From: Kryptolebias marmoratus
Lineage: Eukaryota; Chordata; Actinopteri; Cyprinodontiformes; Rivulidae
Direction of reading: 5' to 3'
DNA length: 64,000 nt
NCBI RefSeq assembly: GCF_001649575.2
Contig: NC_051433.1
Location: forward strand, 13,731,588 to 13,795,587
The position numbers and the translations under genes were made by a program. Positions 54,917 to 64,000 of the stretch are shown piece after piece (the stretch's first letter is position 1; the number at the start of each line of letters is the position of its first letter). Below the pieces are notes generated by a model, which saw nothing but the letters and a program-made list of their open reading frames with translations, was not told the origin of the DNA and made no database searches.

Positions 54917-54998
54917 GAAATGAGGCCACAGATTGTGTTGTAAAGCTCTTTGAGTGGCCTGGTTGGTTAGGAAGGTGCTGGATGAGTACCGTCCAATT

Positions 54999-55870
54999 AA
55001 GGCTGTGTTCACACCTGACAGTGGACTCGGTTTGATTGGGGACCAAAATCTCAACATTTGTTCCATTTTCAGCTGCTGTGGTTCTCATTCACGCTGCACT
55101 TATGGGGCGCCGTTTGTAAAGGAGCTTGTGCTAAAAATTCATGCCTAAATTTTGTTACATTTAGCTTCAAACACTGTTTAAAAATGTAGTGTTGATTTTC
55201 TGATGTCACTTTTTACAACATTTAGATTTAACATTTAACATTTAGATTTATATTTAGTATGTAGCTGTAACAATTACATGTAACTAGCTAAATGTTGTAA
55301 AAAGTGACATCAGAAAATCAACACTACATTTTTAAACAGTGTTTGAAGCTAAATGTGACAAAATTTAGGCATGAATTTTTAGCACAAGCTCCTTTACAAA
55401 CGGCGCCCCATATGCACTGAGTCTATCGAGCCAAACCCTTTGAGCGACCTGTTCCCCCCCCTCGCCTGTGGTGGCGCCGCACCGAGAACTACTGAAGGAA
55501 ACGACAAAGCCTCTGAAGAAGACACCGAGCGCAACTTCCTTCTTCTGGGAACGTGAACAAAAATGGATTAGCGTCCAATTTGAACAGTTTTAGTTTGGCC
55601 GCGACCCATTTCTCCTGCTAGTGGTAGAAACATGATTGTTTTGGTTGTTTTTACCCAGAAGGCCCTGTGCTGTAGTCCACTTCCTGCTTGTGGAGCGGTC
55701 TCCGGTCCACTTGCGTTCATATATGCATTCGAACCGCATCAGAATTCACTTCAACCGAACTGAGACCGAGGTTTTTAGGCGGACCGGAGTTGGATTGGGC
55801 TTTCACACCTCCCCAAACGAACAGAGTTCGATTAAAGCGGATTAAACATGGCTGCTGTGAACGCAGCCCT
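54999..55870. mobile_element. Older short inverted-repeat transposon hosting a nested element
   Basis: The ends AAGGCTGTGTTCAC (54999-55012) and GTGAACGCAGCCCT (55857-55870) are inverted repeats matching at 12 of 14 bases. Inner sequence on both sides (GGTTTGATTGGGG and CCCCAAACGAACAGAGTTCG) looks like a shared longer terminal region. No target duplication is clear. The 308-bp hairpin element at 55103-55410 interrupts it. Confidence 0.5.
55103..55410. mobile_element. Near-perfect hairpin MITE with TA target duplication
   Basis: Arms 55103-55225 and 55288-55410 are 123-base inverted repeats that I find differ at one base. A 62-base AT-rich loop separates them. The ends TGGGGCGCCGTTTGTAAAGG are flanked by TA on both sides (55101-55102 and 55411-55412), as for Tc1/mariner-type transposition. 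No ORF. Confidence 0.88.
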
Positions 55871-57476
55871 AAAAGTCACGGGGATGTCGTTACTTTTGCA
55901 CATAGTTGTCGTAGTTTGTTTTTTTTTTGGACCGGATGACGCTGATCAGGCTCGTTGGCGTTGGCTGACGGTTTGAATCTCTTCTTCCGATTTACCGACC
56001 ACCAGCAGAGCTTGGAAAGGAAGACTTCCCGCTGCGCTCTCCTCTCTCTCTCTCTCTTACATGATAAAATTCAGCTTTTCTCTGCTCCATCTTCGGGCCT
56101 CTTGCAGCCTGACGTCAGCAGCGTTCCTCCTCCCCTGCAGTTCACCTTCAGTCGTCTCTAACTCCCCATCATCCACCCCCACCCCCACCCTCCCCCGCTC
56201 TCCGTCTCTGGTCGTTCCTCCCCACCTCGAGCTCACGTGCACCACCGCGCCCGTCCAGTACTTTTCCCTTTCCTCCGGCCTCATTTGTATTCCTCCCTCC
56301 CTTTGTGCTGTTTGCTCCGCCTGGGTCACTCTCGGCTGCTAAAAAAAGGCCTCACCACCCCAGGAAGGAATAACTGGATGTACATCTGCAACCGATTAAT
56401 GTGTTTGGAGTCAACCCCCATTCAAGATGGCCGCCACAGCAAAGCAGCCTGAGTGAACACTGCACTGGCTCTAACTCGGCCAACTTACCAGATATTGAGC
56501 TGAAATTTTACGTGGAAGTAGCTGAGAGTCATTTCCAACGCATGCTCTGAGCACGAACCGATTGTGTCAGATCTGAGTTCAAAGCTTCACTTTTAACCAG
56601 TGGAGTCCACTTTGTCTGTCTGTTAGCAAAATATCTCATGAACCGGCAGAAAGATTTTAATGAAGTTCTCAGAAAATAATCACTGGATGCGCGTCTACAG
56701 CTGATTAACTTTTGGAGTCAGCCCAATTCAAGATGGCCGCCACGGCCAGCTGATCTTGGGAAACTCAAACATGGCTATAACTCAGTCAACTTTACAGATA
56801 TTGAGCTGAAAGTTGTTGTGGTAGTAGCTGAGCTTCACCCCCAACATATACATTGAGTGCAACACACTGGGCAACATCTTTGGTTAAAACTTCAGCAATA
56901 ACTGTCAGAGTCCAACCTGTTTGTCTGTTAGCAAAATATCTCATGAACCAATGGACAGATTTTAGTGAAACCCTCTGAGAGTAATCATTTGATGTACATC
57001 AACGACCGAATAATTTTTGGAGTCACCTCAATTCAAGATGGCCGCCACAGCTGATTGATATTAGTCAACAGAAAAATGGCTATAAGTCAGTCATTTCTAC
57101 ATATATTAAGCTACGGTTCGGTGTGATTGTAGCTGAGAGTCATCCCCAAAACATGCTTTACACAGCTGCTTCAAACCTTGTTTGTTAGCAAAATATCTCC
57201 CAAACAAGTGAATATTAGTGACGTTTCTGCCATTTCTCATCACAAGTTGACCTTAGGGAGTACATCCTGTTTGTATTCCGTCAAAAAATGTCTGTTTTCC
57301 TGTTTCCTTTTCCATCGGGGTGTTGAAGTGAGACCTTGGAAGCGAAAACATCCGTCTGGGAGAGAAAGCTGCTCACCTAAAGGCGACACGTTAAAAATTA
57401 AAAATAGAAACTCATCAAAAGGCTGTTTTCTGCGCTCAGTAATCCCTCACAGATTAACTCCCTGACAGCTCATTAA

Positions 57477-57480
<4 letters not shown>

Positions 57481-57511
<31 letters not shown>
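57481..57511. repeat. (CA)n microsatellite
   Basis: About fifteen uninterrupted CA units. Confidence 0.95.
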
Positions 57512-57515
<4 letters not shown>

Positions 57516-59234
57516 CAACACCAACAATTAAAACCTGCGTCCTCCACAGGACGTTTTCTCCCCACAGAAGGATGTCCCTCATTCAGTCTGTATGGGGACA
57601 AACTAATGATATTAGGAGATTAATTTATTATTTTTTGGAGACTTTTTAACTTGTTTTCCTGACCAACAAGGGGACATGTGACCGCCTACAGAGGGGACGC
57701 CACCAGATGGTCCCTCAAAGATGCGATGGTCCAGCGCGGGGCCGAGGGCCTGGTTTTTAGGACAGCATTAAGCCTTTTTACAAACAGGTTTGGAGTCAGT
57801 TGCACGGGTTCAACAGAACAGGAAGTGATGTAAAAAGCTGGAAGCGCTTCCCCCCAGCTGGAGACCCCGCTGACGCCGCGTCCTGCAGTCGGCGCCGCGT
57901 TTCTGCATTAAAGAGGAAATTAAATCAGATGTCCAAGATCAGATATTTCACGTTTTTCTTTAAGTTAAACACCATCGAAAACCCCTCCGGTGGAACATTT
58001 CTCTGATTTCAAACGTTAACGACTTGTTTATTTAGAGGTTTGGTCCTGATGATGGTGTGGGTGGAAGCAGCTCCTCGGTCGGTGACGTAGAAGGAGGCGG
58101 GGCCAGCTGTGTCGGACGCTGACAAACGGCAACTGTAGCGTTCGTCAGGGGAAACGGAAGCAGAAGAAGAAGAAGCAAGTTTTGTTAACAACCCAATCAG
58201 AAACTTGGTCTCCAGTTATGTTTCGGTCTTAAACACCAGGAAGACGGAGACTTTGACTGCAGCTCCCAGTCACCTACGGCCAAAAAAATTAGTCGGACAA
58301 TTGAAACTTTCTGGCCAGTAGCGAAATCAAAGGTAAAAAATAAAATCACATTTGACTCCTCATTAGGCTCTGAGGCCCACATTAGGACTGTTTCCTGTTT
58401 GTAGTTCTTTAATTTCTAAACTACCAAAGTACCAATTTAATTGAAGAAGATGATTGTTTCTCTTTCGGGTCTAATTTGTTTCAGGTATCTAGATTGAGAA
58501 GACGTGTCTGCCACCTAGTGGTAGAAATACGAAATTACAGCTTCAGTCAGAAGCTGAAGAAAACAAAACTTTTTTTTTTTCTGTTTTGTTTAGCTCCAAA
58601 CCACAGCTTGAATTAGTTCTTATAATTAGAGTATGGTTCGAACCCCCCCCCCCCTTTAGCTTTTTGTTTATAAATAATGACAACTGGGGGATCAGCAGAT
58701 TTGTGTGCAGAGCTGTGTTTTTGGCTGCATTTCTTTTACGTACGCAACGAATGGTTAACGATGTGAGGGGTTCTGCTTCATGATGTGGACGGTGTCACAT
58801 CAGCTGTAAGGATCTGATCAGCAGCTTTCAGGTAGATTTGTTTTGTTTGTTTTTTTGTCCAGTTTACAGCTCATTTATCTATTCTTAAAAAGCAGAAAAA
58901 TGAAACACGGCTCTCCGGTGAAGCTGGAACATTAAAGCATGAATAAACATTTAGGGTTGCCCTAATTTTAACTTCGTATAAGCTCTTTTGTTGAAATGGA
59001 CTTCTAAATAACGTGTTTATTCCTAAAACGGACAGCCATATTTTGTTGCAGACTCATCAGCTTGACACACACATGTAAGGATTTTGTTTTTTCTTAATCA
59101 CTAAATCCTCCAGTACTCAAATGCAGTTACAAAACACGTTTAACAACTAAAATATAAACCCCAAATATAAGCAGCTCAGCAGTGGATGACATAAGGCTCG
59201 AGAAATGGATTACGAGCCGAACAGGTGGTAGAAG

Positions 59235-60470
59235 CAGGGGTGGAAATTAAAAATTTTGTCCACCAGCCACTCAAATATTTTACCAGCCACTATTTTTTGT
59301 TGTGACAAAAAGTAATTTCATATGATGATGATGATGGAAGTGGGTGGAAGCAGTTGTGGTGCCCTACAAGCTGAACAACACCTCTTTCTGGACACTGCAA
59401 TAACTGGACTTTTCTTATTTTATTTTAAACCATTAAAAGATGCATATCTGTACATAAAAAAATTCAGATAAGTGAAATTTATTTCTGTGGAGTGTTTTTG
59501 AAGTATTTTTTTGTGCTTTTGTAAGNNNNNNNNNNNNNNNNNNNNNNNNNNNNNNNNNNNNNNNNNNNNNNNNNNNNNNNNNNNNNNNNNNNNNNNNNNN
59601 NNNNNNNNNNNNNNNNNNNNNNNNNNNNNNNNNNNNNNNNNNNNNNNNNNNNNNNNNNNNNNNNNNNNNNNNNNNNNNNNNNNNNNNNNNNNNNNNNNNN
59701 NNNNNNNNNNNNNNNNNNNNNNNNNNNNNNNNNNNNNNNNNNNNNNNNNNNNNNNNNNNNNNNNNNNNNNNNNNNNNNNNNNNNNNNNNNNNNNNNNNNN
59801 NNNNNNNNNNNNNNNNNNNNNNNNNNNNNNNNNNNNNNNNNNNNNNNNNNNNNNNNNNNNNNNNNNNNNNNNNNNNNNNNNNNNNNNNNNNNNNNNNNNN
59901 NNNNNNNNNNNNNNNNNNNNNNNNNNNNNNNNNNNNNNNNNNNNNNNNNNNNNNNNNNNNNNNNNNNNNNNNNNNNNNNNNNNNNNNNNNNNNNNNNNNN
60001 NNNNNNNNNNNNNNNNNNNNNNNNNNNNNNNNNNNNNNNNNNNNNNNNNNNNNNNNNNNNNNNNNNNNNNNNNNNNNNNNNNNNNNNNNNNNNNNNNNNN
60101 NNNNNNNNNNNNNNNNNNNNNNNNNNNNNNNNNNNNNNNNNNNNNNNNNNNNNNNNNNNNNNNNNNNNNNNNNNNNNNNNNNNNNNNNNNNNNNNNNNNN
60201 NNNNNNNNNNNNNNNNNNNNNNNNNNNNNNNNNNNNNNNNNNNNNNNNNNNNNNNNNNNNNNNNNNNNNNNNNNNNNNNNNNNNNNNNNNNNNNNNNNNN
60301 NNNNNNNNNNNNNNNNNNNNNNNNNNNNNNNNNNNNNNNCAAGAGGACAAATAACACCTTTTCAGTTCAAATTGCCAACCCGCCACAGTGGCGTGTGTTG
60401 ATCAAATTCACCCGCCACTTCAAATATTTACCCGCATTTGGCCAGTGGCGGGTGCTAATTTCCACCCCTG
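59235..60470. mobile_element. hAT-type transposon with 8-bp target duplications, interior mostly unsequenced
   Basis: The left end CAGGGGTGGAAATTA (from 59235) and the right end TAATTTCCACCCCTG (to 60470) are inverted repeats. Both sides are flanked by the direct repeat GGTAGAAG (59227-59234 and 60471-60478). CAGGG-type ends with an 8-bp duplication indicate the hAT superfamily. An 814-N gap (59526-60339) removes the middle, so a transposase cannot be confirmed or excluded. The total length of 1236 bp depends on the gap estimate. Confidence 0.85.
59526..60339. other. Assembly gap (814 N)
   Basis: It lies entirely inside the hAT element. ORFs that span it are artefacts of N translation. Confidence 0.99.
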
Positions 60471-60999
60471 GGTAGAAGAAACGAAAAGTAAAAAAAAAAT
60501 GTTTAGGGTCTTGTAAAAAGCCACATATACAGAGAAAGAAACTTGCATGGTTTATGTGGCTTTGCTTATGCCCTGAGGTGAGTAAAAGCACAATTTATTC
60601 CAAAAATATGAGCTGATTGTGTGAATAAAAACAAAGCTTTCACATTATTTACATCCCGGATGGAAAAGTAGTGATTTTAGCCCACTGTTATTGTGTCAGT
60701 CTCTCTATTATTATGCAGGGTTCTTCTTCCACACCTTGACCTTTTGCACTTTCTGCCTCACATGCAAGTTTGGCATTAACAGCCCGCCCATCCCCCTCTC
60801 CACAAACTGGAAATAAAACCTTTTTCCTCCTGTGTTGGGCCCTTTGTCCGTGCAGATATTATGCAACCTCCGCGTGCAAACACACACACACACATATCTC
60901 CCATTAAAGTGTCTACATGTTCTGATTAACCAGAACGTGCTCATTTGGTTGTAAAACCCCTGCAGGTGAAGATAACTCTTATTTAAAGCACTGAAACTT

Positions 61000-61298
61000 C
61001 GAACTGCGGGGCTGTACTTTGACCCCGGAAGCAGGGGCCGCACCCTGTTCCGCGATTGGCCAGCCGCCGTTGGGTTTCGCGTGACCGACAAGCGGCCGAC
61101 CCAATCTGGCTTCCCCGAGAGAGGCAGGGGGCGGGACCTCCGCCAACAGTAGTGCAACTTGTCCAACATGTCGCTTACGTAGCTCGCCTGAGAGACGGAG
61201 AGAAGCGAAGGAAGTTCAAGCAGCGTTGGGGGCTATTACTCCAGCCAGCGACCACATTTTAGGTCCGGGAGTGTTGTCGCAGCGGTGCGCTGTCTGAA
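61000..61298 (+). promoter_or_regulatory. rbm15: rbm15 promoter and 5' UTR
   Basis: This CpG-rich segment has an inverted CCAAT box (ATTGG, 61055-61059), a forward CCAAT (61101-61105) and a GC box (GGGGGCGGGA, about 61127-61136). No TATA box is evident. It abuts the rbm15 start codon. Confidence 0.55.
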
Positions 61299-63685
61299 AT
61301 GAAAGGAAAGGAGCGATCTCCGGTGAAGAAACGATCCCGGGCGCCCGACGACGGCAGGGACCGAGGAGGAGGAGGAAGCTACCCGGGCGGCAAGAAGCTC
61401 TCTGCCGGCAGCAACGGCTCGGCTCTGAGCGGCGTCTCGTCCCGGAGGAGCCTCCACGGAGACAAGAGGGACTCAGACGGACACAACTCGTCCTGCCGGA
61501 CCGGCGGCGGCTACGACTACGGGGTCGCTTCGGCGAACAAGTCGCACGTCGGCGCTGACGTCGCCGCGGACTCGTCCAGGTCGGGCTCGCGCGGCGACCC
61601 GCGGCCTCCGCCGAACCCCGGAAGTGAGTACAAGACCCTGAAGATCAGCGAGCTGGGCTCCGAGCTGAGCGACGAGGAGGTGGAGGACGGCCTCTTCCAC
61701 GAGTTCAAGAAGTTCGGCGAGGTGAGCGTGAAGATCTGCCGCGAGAACGACGCGCGCGTGGCCTTCGTCAACTTCAGGAGGCCCGACGACGCGCGGGCGG
61801 CGAAGCACGCGCGCGGCAAGCTGGTGCTGTACGACCGGCCGCTGAAGATCGAGACGGTGTACCTGAGCAGGCGGAGGAGCCGCTCCCCGCCCAGCAAGGA
61901 CGGCTTCCCGCCCGGGCACCGGAGCCTCCACCCGCAGAGAGCCCTGTCCCCCTGCGGCCTGGGTTACAGAGACTACCGGCTCCAGCAGCTGGCCCTGGGC
62001 CGCCTCCCTCCTCCTCCTCCTCCGCCTCCACCTCCACCTCCTCACCTCAGGGAGCTGGACAGGGACAGGGACTTCTCGCTGTACGAGACCAGGACCAGGG
62101 GCCCGTTCGCCCCGGAGTGCGCCGTGTTCCGCGACGAGGAGCCGCTCGGCCCCGAGGACGACCAGCGGGCGAACAGGACGCTGTTCCTAGGCAACCTGGA
62201 CGCCAGCCTGGTGGAGGGCGACCTGAGGAGGGCGTTCGAGAGGTTCGGCGTGATCACCGAGGTGGACATCAAGCGCACGGCCAGGGGACACAGCAACACC
62301 TTCGGCTTCATCAAGTTCGAGAACTTGGACATGGCGCACCGGGCCAAGCTCGCCATGTCCGGCAAGGTGGTGGGCCACAGCCCGATCAAAATCGGCTACG
62401 GGAAGCCCACGCCCACCACCAGGCTGTGGGTGGGTGGACTCGGACCATGGGTACCCCTGGCCGCCCTGGCAAAGGAGTTCGACCGCTTCGGCACCATCAG
62501 GACTATAGACTACAGGAAGGGGGACTCGTGGGCTTACATCCAGTACGAAAGCATGGACGCGGCTCAGGCTGCGTGCTCCCACATGAGGGGCTTCCCCCTC
62601 GGCGGGCCGGACAGGAGGCTCCGGGTGGACTTTGCGGACACGGACCACCGGTACCAGCAGCAGCAGTTCCTGCAGCTTCCCCTGCCCCTGCCGCACTACG
62701 ACCTGGTCCCGGAGTCCTTCTCCCACCACCTGCGGGAGCGCTCCCCCGCGCTGCCCGCTCGCTTCAGGGACCGAGCCCCGTACGCCTTGTCCGACTGGCC
62801 CGGCCCGGGCGTGCACGACAGGTCGCGGGGGGCGGGTTTCGACCCGGTGGACCGCCTGGAGCGGCGCCCCAGGAGGACCTGGTCCCTGGAGCGGGAGCTG
62901 CAGGCCCGGGATGCGGGCCACAAGCGGAGGCATTTGGACGACGGCTGGNNNNNNNNNNNNNNNNNNNNNNNNNNNNNNNNGGGGGGAGCGGCAGGGAGGA
63001 CCCGGAGCGCCCGGCCCGCTCCGACAGGACCTCCCCGGCCAGGGAGCGCCAGAGCAACCATGACACGGACAAGAGGCGGCGGGCGGCGAGCCCCTCCGAT
63101 CCCAGGAAGCGGAAAGCCAGCGACCCGTCCAGGAGCCCCATGAAGAAGGAGGACCCGGCCCCCGGCTTGTCTCCGCCCGCCGGTCAGAGGCTGAGCCGGG
63201 CCTGGCAGGGGGTCCTGCTGCTCAAGAACAGCAGCTTCCCGACGTCTCTGCACCTCCTGCAGGGGGACATGGGGGTGGCCACCGGCCTGTTGGTGGACGG
63301 CTCCACGGGGGGGGACATGTCCCAGCTGAAGATCAGCCAGCGCCTGCGCCTGGACCAGCCCAAGCTGGACGACTTGACCCGCCGCATCCGGACCGCCAGC
63401 TCCGGCGGCTTCTCCGTCCTCCTGGCCGTGCCCGGGAGGCTGGAGGAGGCCGGCAGCCCCACGGAGAGGCCGCTGAAGAACCTGGTCTCCTACCTGAAGC
63501 AGAAGGAGGCCGCCGGCATCGTCAGCCTCCCCGTGGGGGGCGGCCGGGACAAGGAGCACGGGGGGGTCCTGCACGCCTTCCCCCCCTGCGAGTTCTCCCG
63601 GCAGTTCGTGGATGATTCTGCCAAAGCTTTTGCCAAAAATGAGGAAGACTACCTGGTGATGGTCATACTTAAAGGAGCCTCATAA
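61299..63685 (+). CDS. rbm15: RNA-binding protein 15 (SPEN family), single large exon with internal gap
   Basis: Nuclear adaptor that brings the m6A methyltransferase complex to RNA. It also works in splicing, export and X-inactivation-type silencing. It starts MKGKERSPVKK, like the mammalian internal start. RRM1 begins near residue 110 (EYKTLKISELGSELSDEEVE), RRM2 near 292 (RTLFLGNL ... FGFIKFE) and RRM3 near 373 (TTRLWVGGLGPWVPLAAL ... WAYIQYES). A Pro run and RS-like stretches lie between RRM1 and RRM2. The C-terminal SPOC domain runs from AWQGVLLLKNSSFPTSLHLL to EEDYLVMVILKGAS. A 32-N gap (62949-62980) falls in the linker between RRM3 and SPOC. The frame after it differs from the frame before it, so the gap size is wrong by a non-multiple of three. 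The ending -GAS corresponds to the shorter mammalian C-terminal form. KCNC4, next door in human, is absent. Confidence 0.95.
62949..62980. other. Assembly gap (32 N) inside rbm15
   Basis: Flanked by GC-rich sequence (CGGCTGG and GGGGGGAGCG). Its size is not compatible with the reading frame on the two sides, so an unknown number of codons is missing. Confidence 0.99.
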
Positions 63686-64000
63686 AAAAAAGGGCGAATC
63701 ACACTTTTTTGTTTTTGTTTTTCCTTTCACTAAGTGTTAAAGGTATAAATGATGTCTGATGCTGTGAAGGGTTAGAAACGGGACAGTCAGAGTTGTCCTG
63801 CTGCTTGGATGTGAGCTGATAAAGGGACGGGTTCTCCTGGAGGTGAATCAGTTCAGTTTGTTGCCTTATAGGACACTCAGACNCCCCCCCAGCGGTTGCC
63901 TGTCGCTCTTTTGTAAAACACAATCCAGGTGTGCAGATGTGTCAGAAACCCTCCTCCTCTTTAAATGTCTAATTCTGCCAGTTTCACACGGTGCTCTGTC
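63686..64000 (+). other. rbm15: rbm15 3' untranslated sequence, continues out of window
   Basis: No coding features and no AATAAA before the window end. A single N sits at 63883 before a C run. Confidence 0.5.

Larger units (their letters stand above)
46310..57200. repeat. About eleven copies of a 230-290 bp dispersed repeat around and beyond slc6a17
   Basis: The family is recognised by GTTAGCAAAATATCTCATGA, CAAGATGGCCGCCACAGC, ATGGCTATAACTCAGTCA and GGTAGTAGCTGAGAGTCAT. Plus-oriented copies are at about 48312-48600, 48604-48840, 56370-56552 (partial), 56614-56878, 56920-57167 and 57177-57200 (partial). Reverse-oriented copies are at about 46310-46372 (partial), 49402-49631, 49702-49935, 50385-50610, 51984-52217 and 52283-52522. 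Adjacent same-strand copies are head to tail, with variable spacers. No ORF spans the units. The coordinates are approximate because the ends are diffuse. Confidence 0.8.
48170..61000. other. 13-kb interval between slc6a17 and rbm15, no coding gene recognised
   Basis: Besides the repeats listed separately, a GC-richer patch at about 52540-53260 has two plausible minus-strand donors (AAG, then GTAAGG just below 52857, and CTCG, then GTGAGG near 53207). It could hold the missing slc6a17 first exon. Positions 56100-56340 are pyrimidine-rich on the plus strand. Human kcnc4, which lies between SLC6A17 and RBM15, has no trace here. Confidence 0.5.

Noticed and set aside
54755..55088. ORFs of (Cys-Val)n or (His-Thr)n
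   Set aside because: Translations of the (TG)n microsatellite.
59433..60401. Long ORFs of 290-317 codons
   Set aside because: They consist almost wholly of the 814-N gap.
62187..63574. Long minus-strand ORFs opposite rbm15
   Set aside because: GC-rich antisense shadows of the RBM15 coding frame.

Overview
The window is a vertebrate nuclear genome segment, most likely from a teleost fish. The genes are intron-rich with GT-AG splice sites, the proteins are vertebrate orthologues, introns are short, and the DNA between genes is full of teleost-style short DNA transposons, a tRNA-like SINE and microsatellites. No CRISPR arrays, operons, rRNA genes or convincing tRNA genes were seen. There are four runs of N (41185-41229, 59526-60339, 62949-62980 and a single N at 63883).

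Layout. At 1-11.6 kb two minus-strand genes form a block known from human 6p21. They are cdkn1a (p21, only the main coding exon lies in the window, with a TATA box and a p53-like site upstream) and srsf3 (complete, six exons including an untranslated first exon, plus a probable 445-bp 'poison' cassette exon). A small unrecognised membrane-protein ORF with its own poly(A) signal lies between them at 5.5 kb. At 14.4-32.8 kb two plus-strand genes follow head to tail, ahcyl1 (17 exons) and strip1 (20 exons). At 33.3-36.5 kb is a plus-strand TRIM gene (RING, B-box, coiled coil, PRY-SPRY). At 38.2-48.2 kb is slc6a17 on the minus strand. At 61.3-63.7 kb is the plus-strand rbm15 coding exon, interrupted by a 32-N gap. 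The order ahcyl1-strip1-slc6a17-rbm15 matches human 1p13.3, but slc6a17 is inverted and alx3, ubl4b and kcnc4 are not present here.

The 13 kb between slc6a17 and rbm15 has no recognisable coding gene. It holds about eleven copies of one ~230-290 bp repeat in both orientations, a 308-bp near-perfect hairpin transposon nested in an older element, and a hAT-type element with 8-bp target duplications that contains the large gap.

Functionally this is a set of housekeeping and neuronal genes that share no pathway: cell-cycle arrest (cdkn1a), splicing and RNA modification (srsf3, rbm15), IP3-receptor regulation (ahcyl1), the STRIPAK phosphatase complex (strip1), a ubiquitin ligase (TRIM) and a synaptic-vesicle amino-acid transporter (slc6a17). 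I found no clearly new multi-gene system. The items most worth a second look are the 5.5-kb small gene, the srsf3 cassette exon, the palindrome at 2.36 kb, the repeat array around slc6a17 and the slc6a17 exon-phase anomaly.
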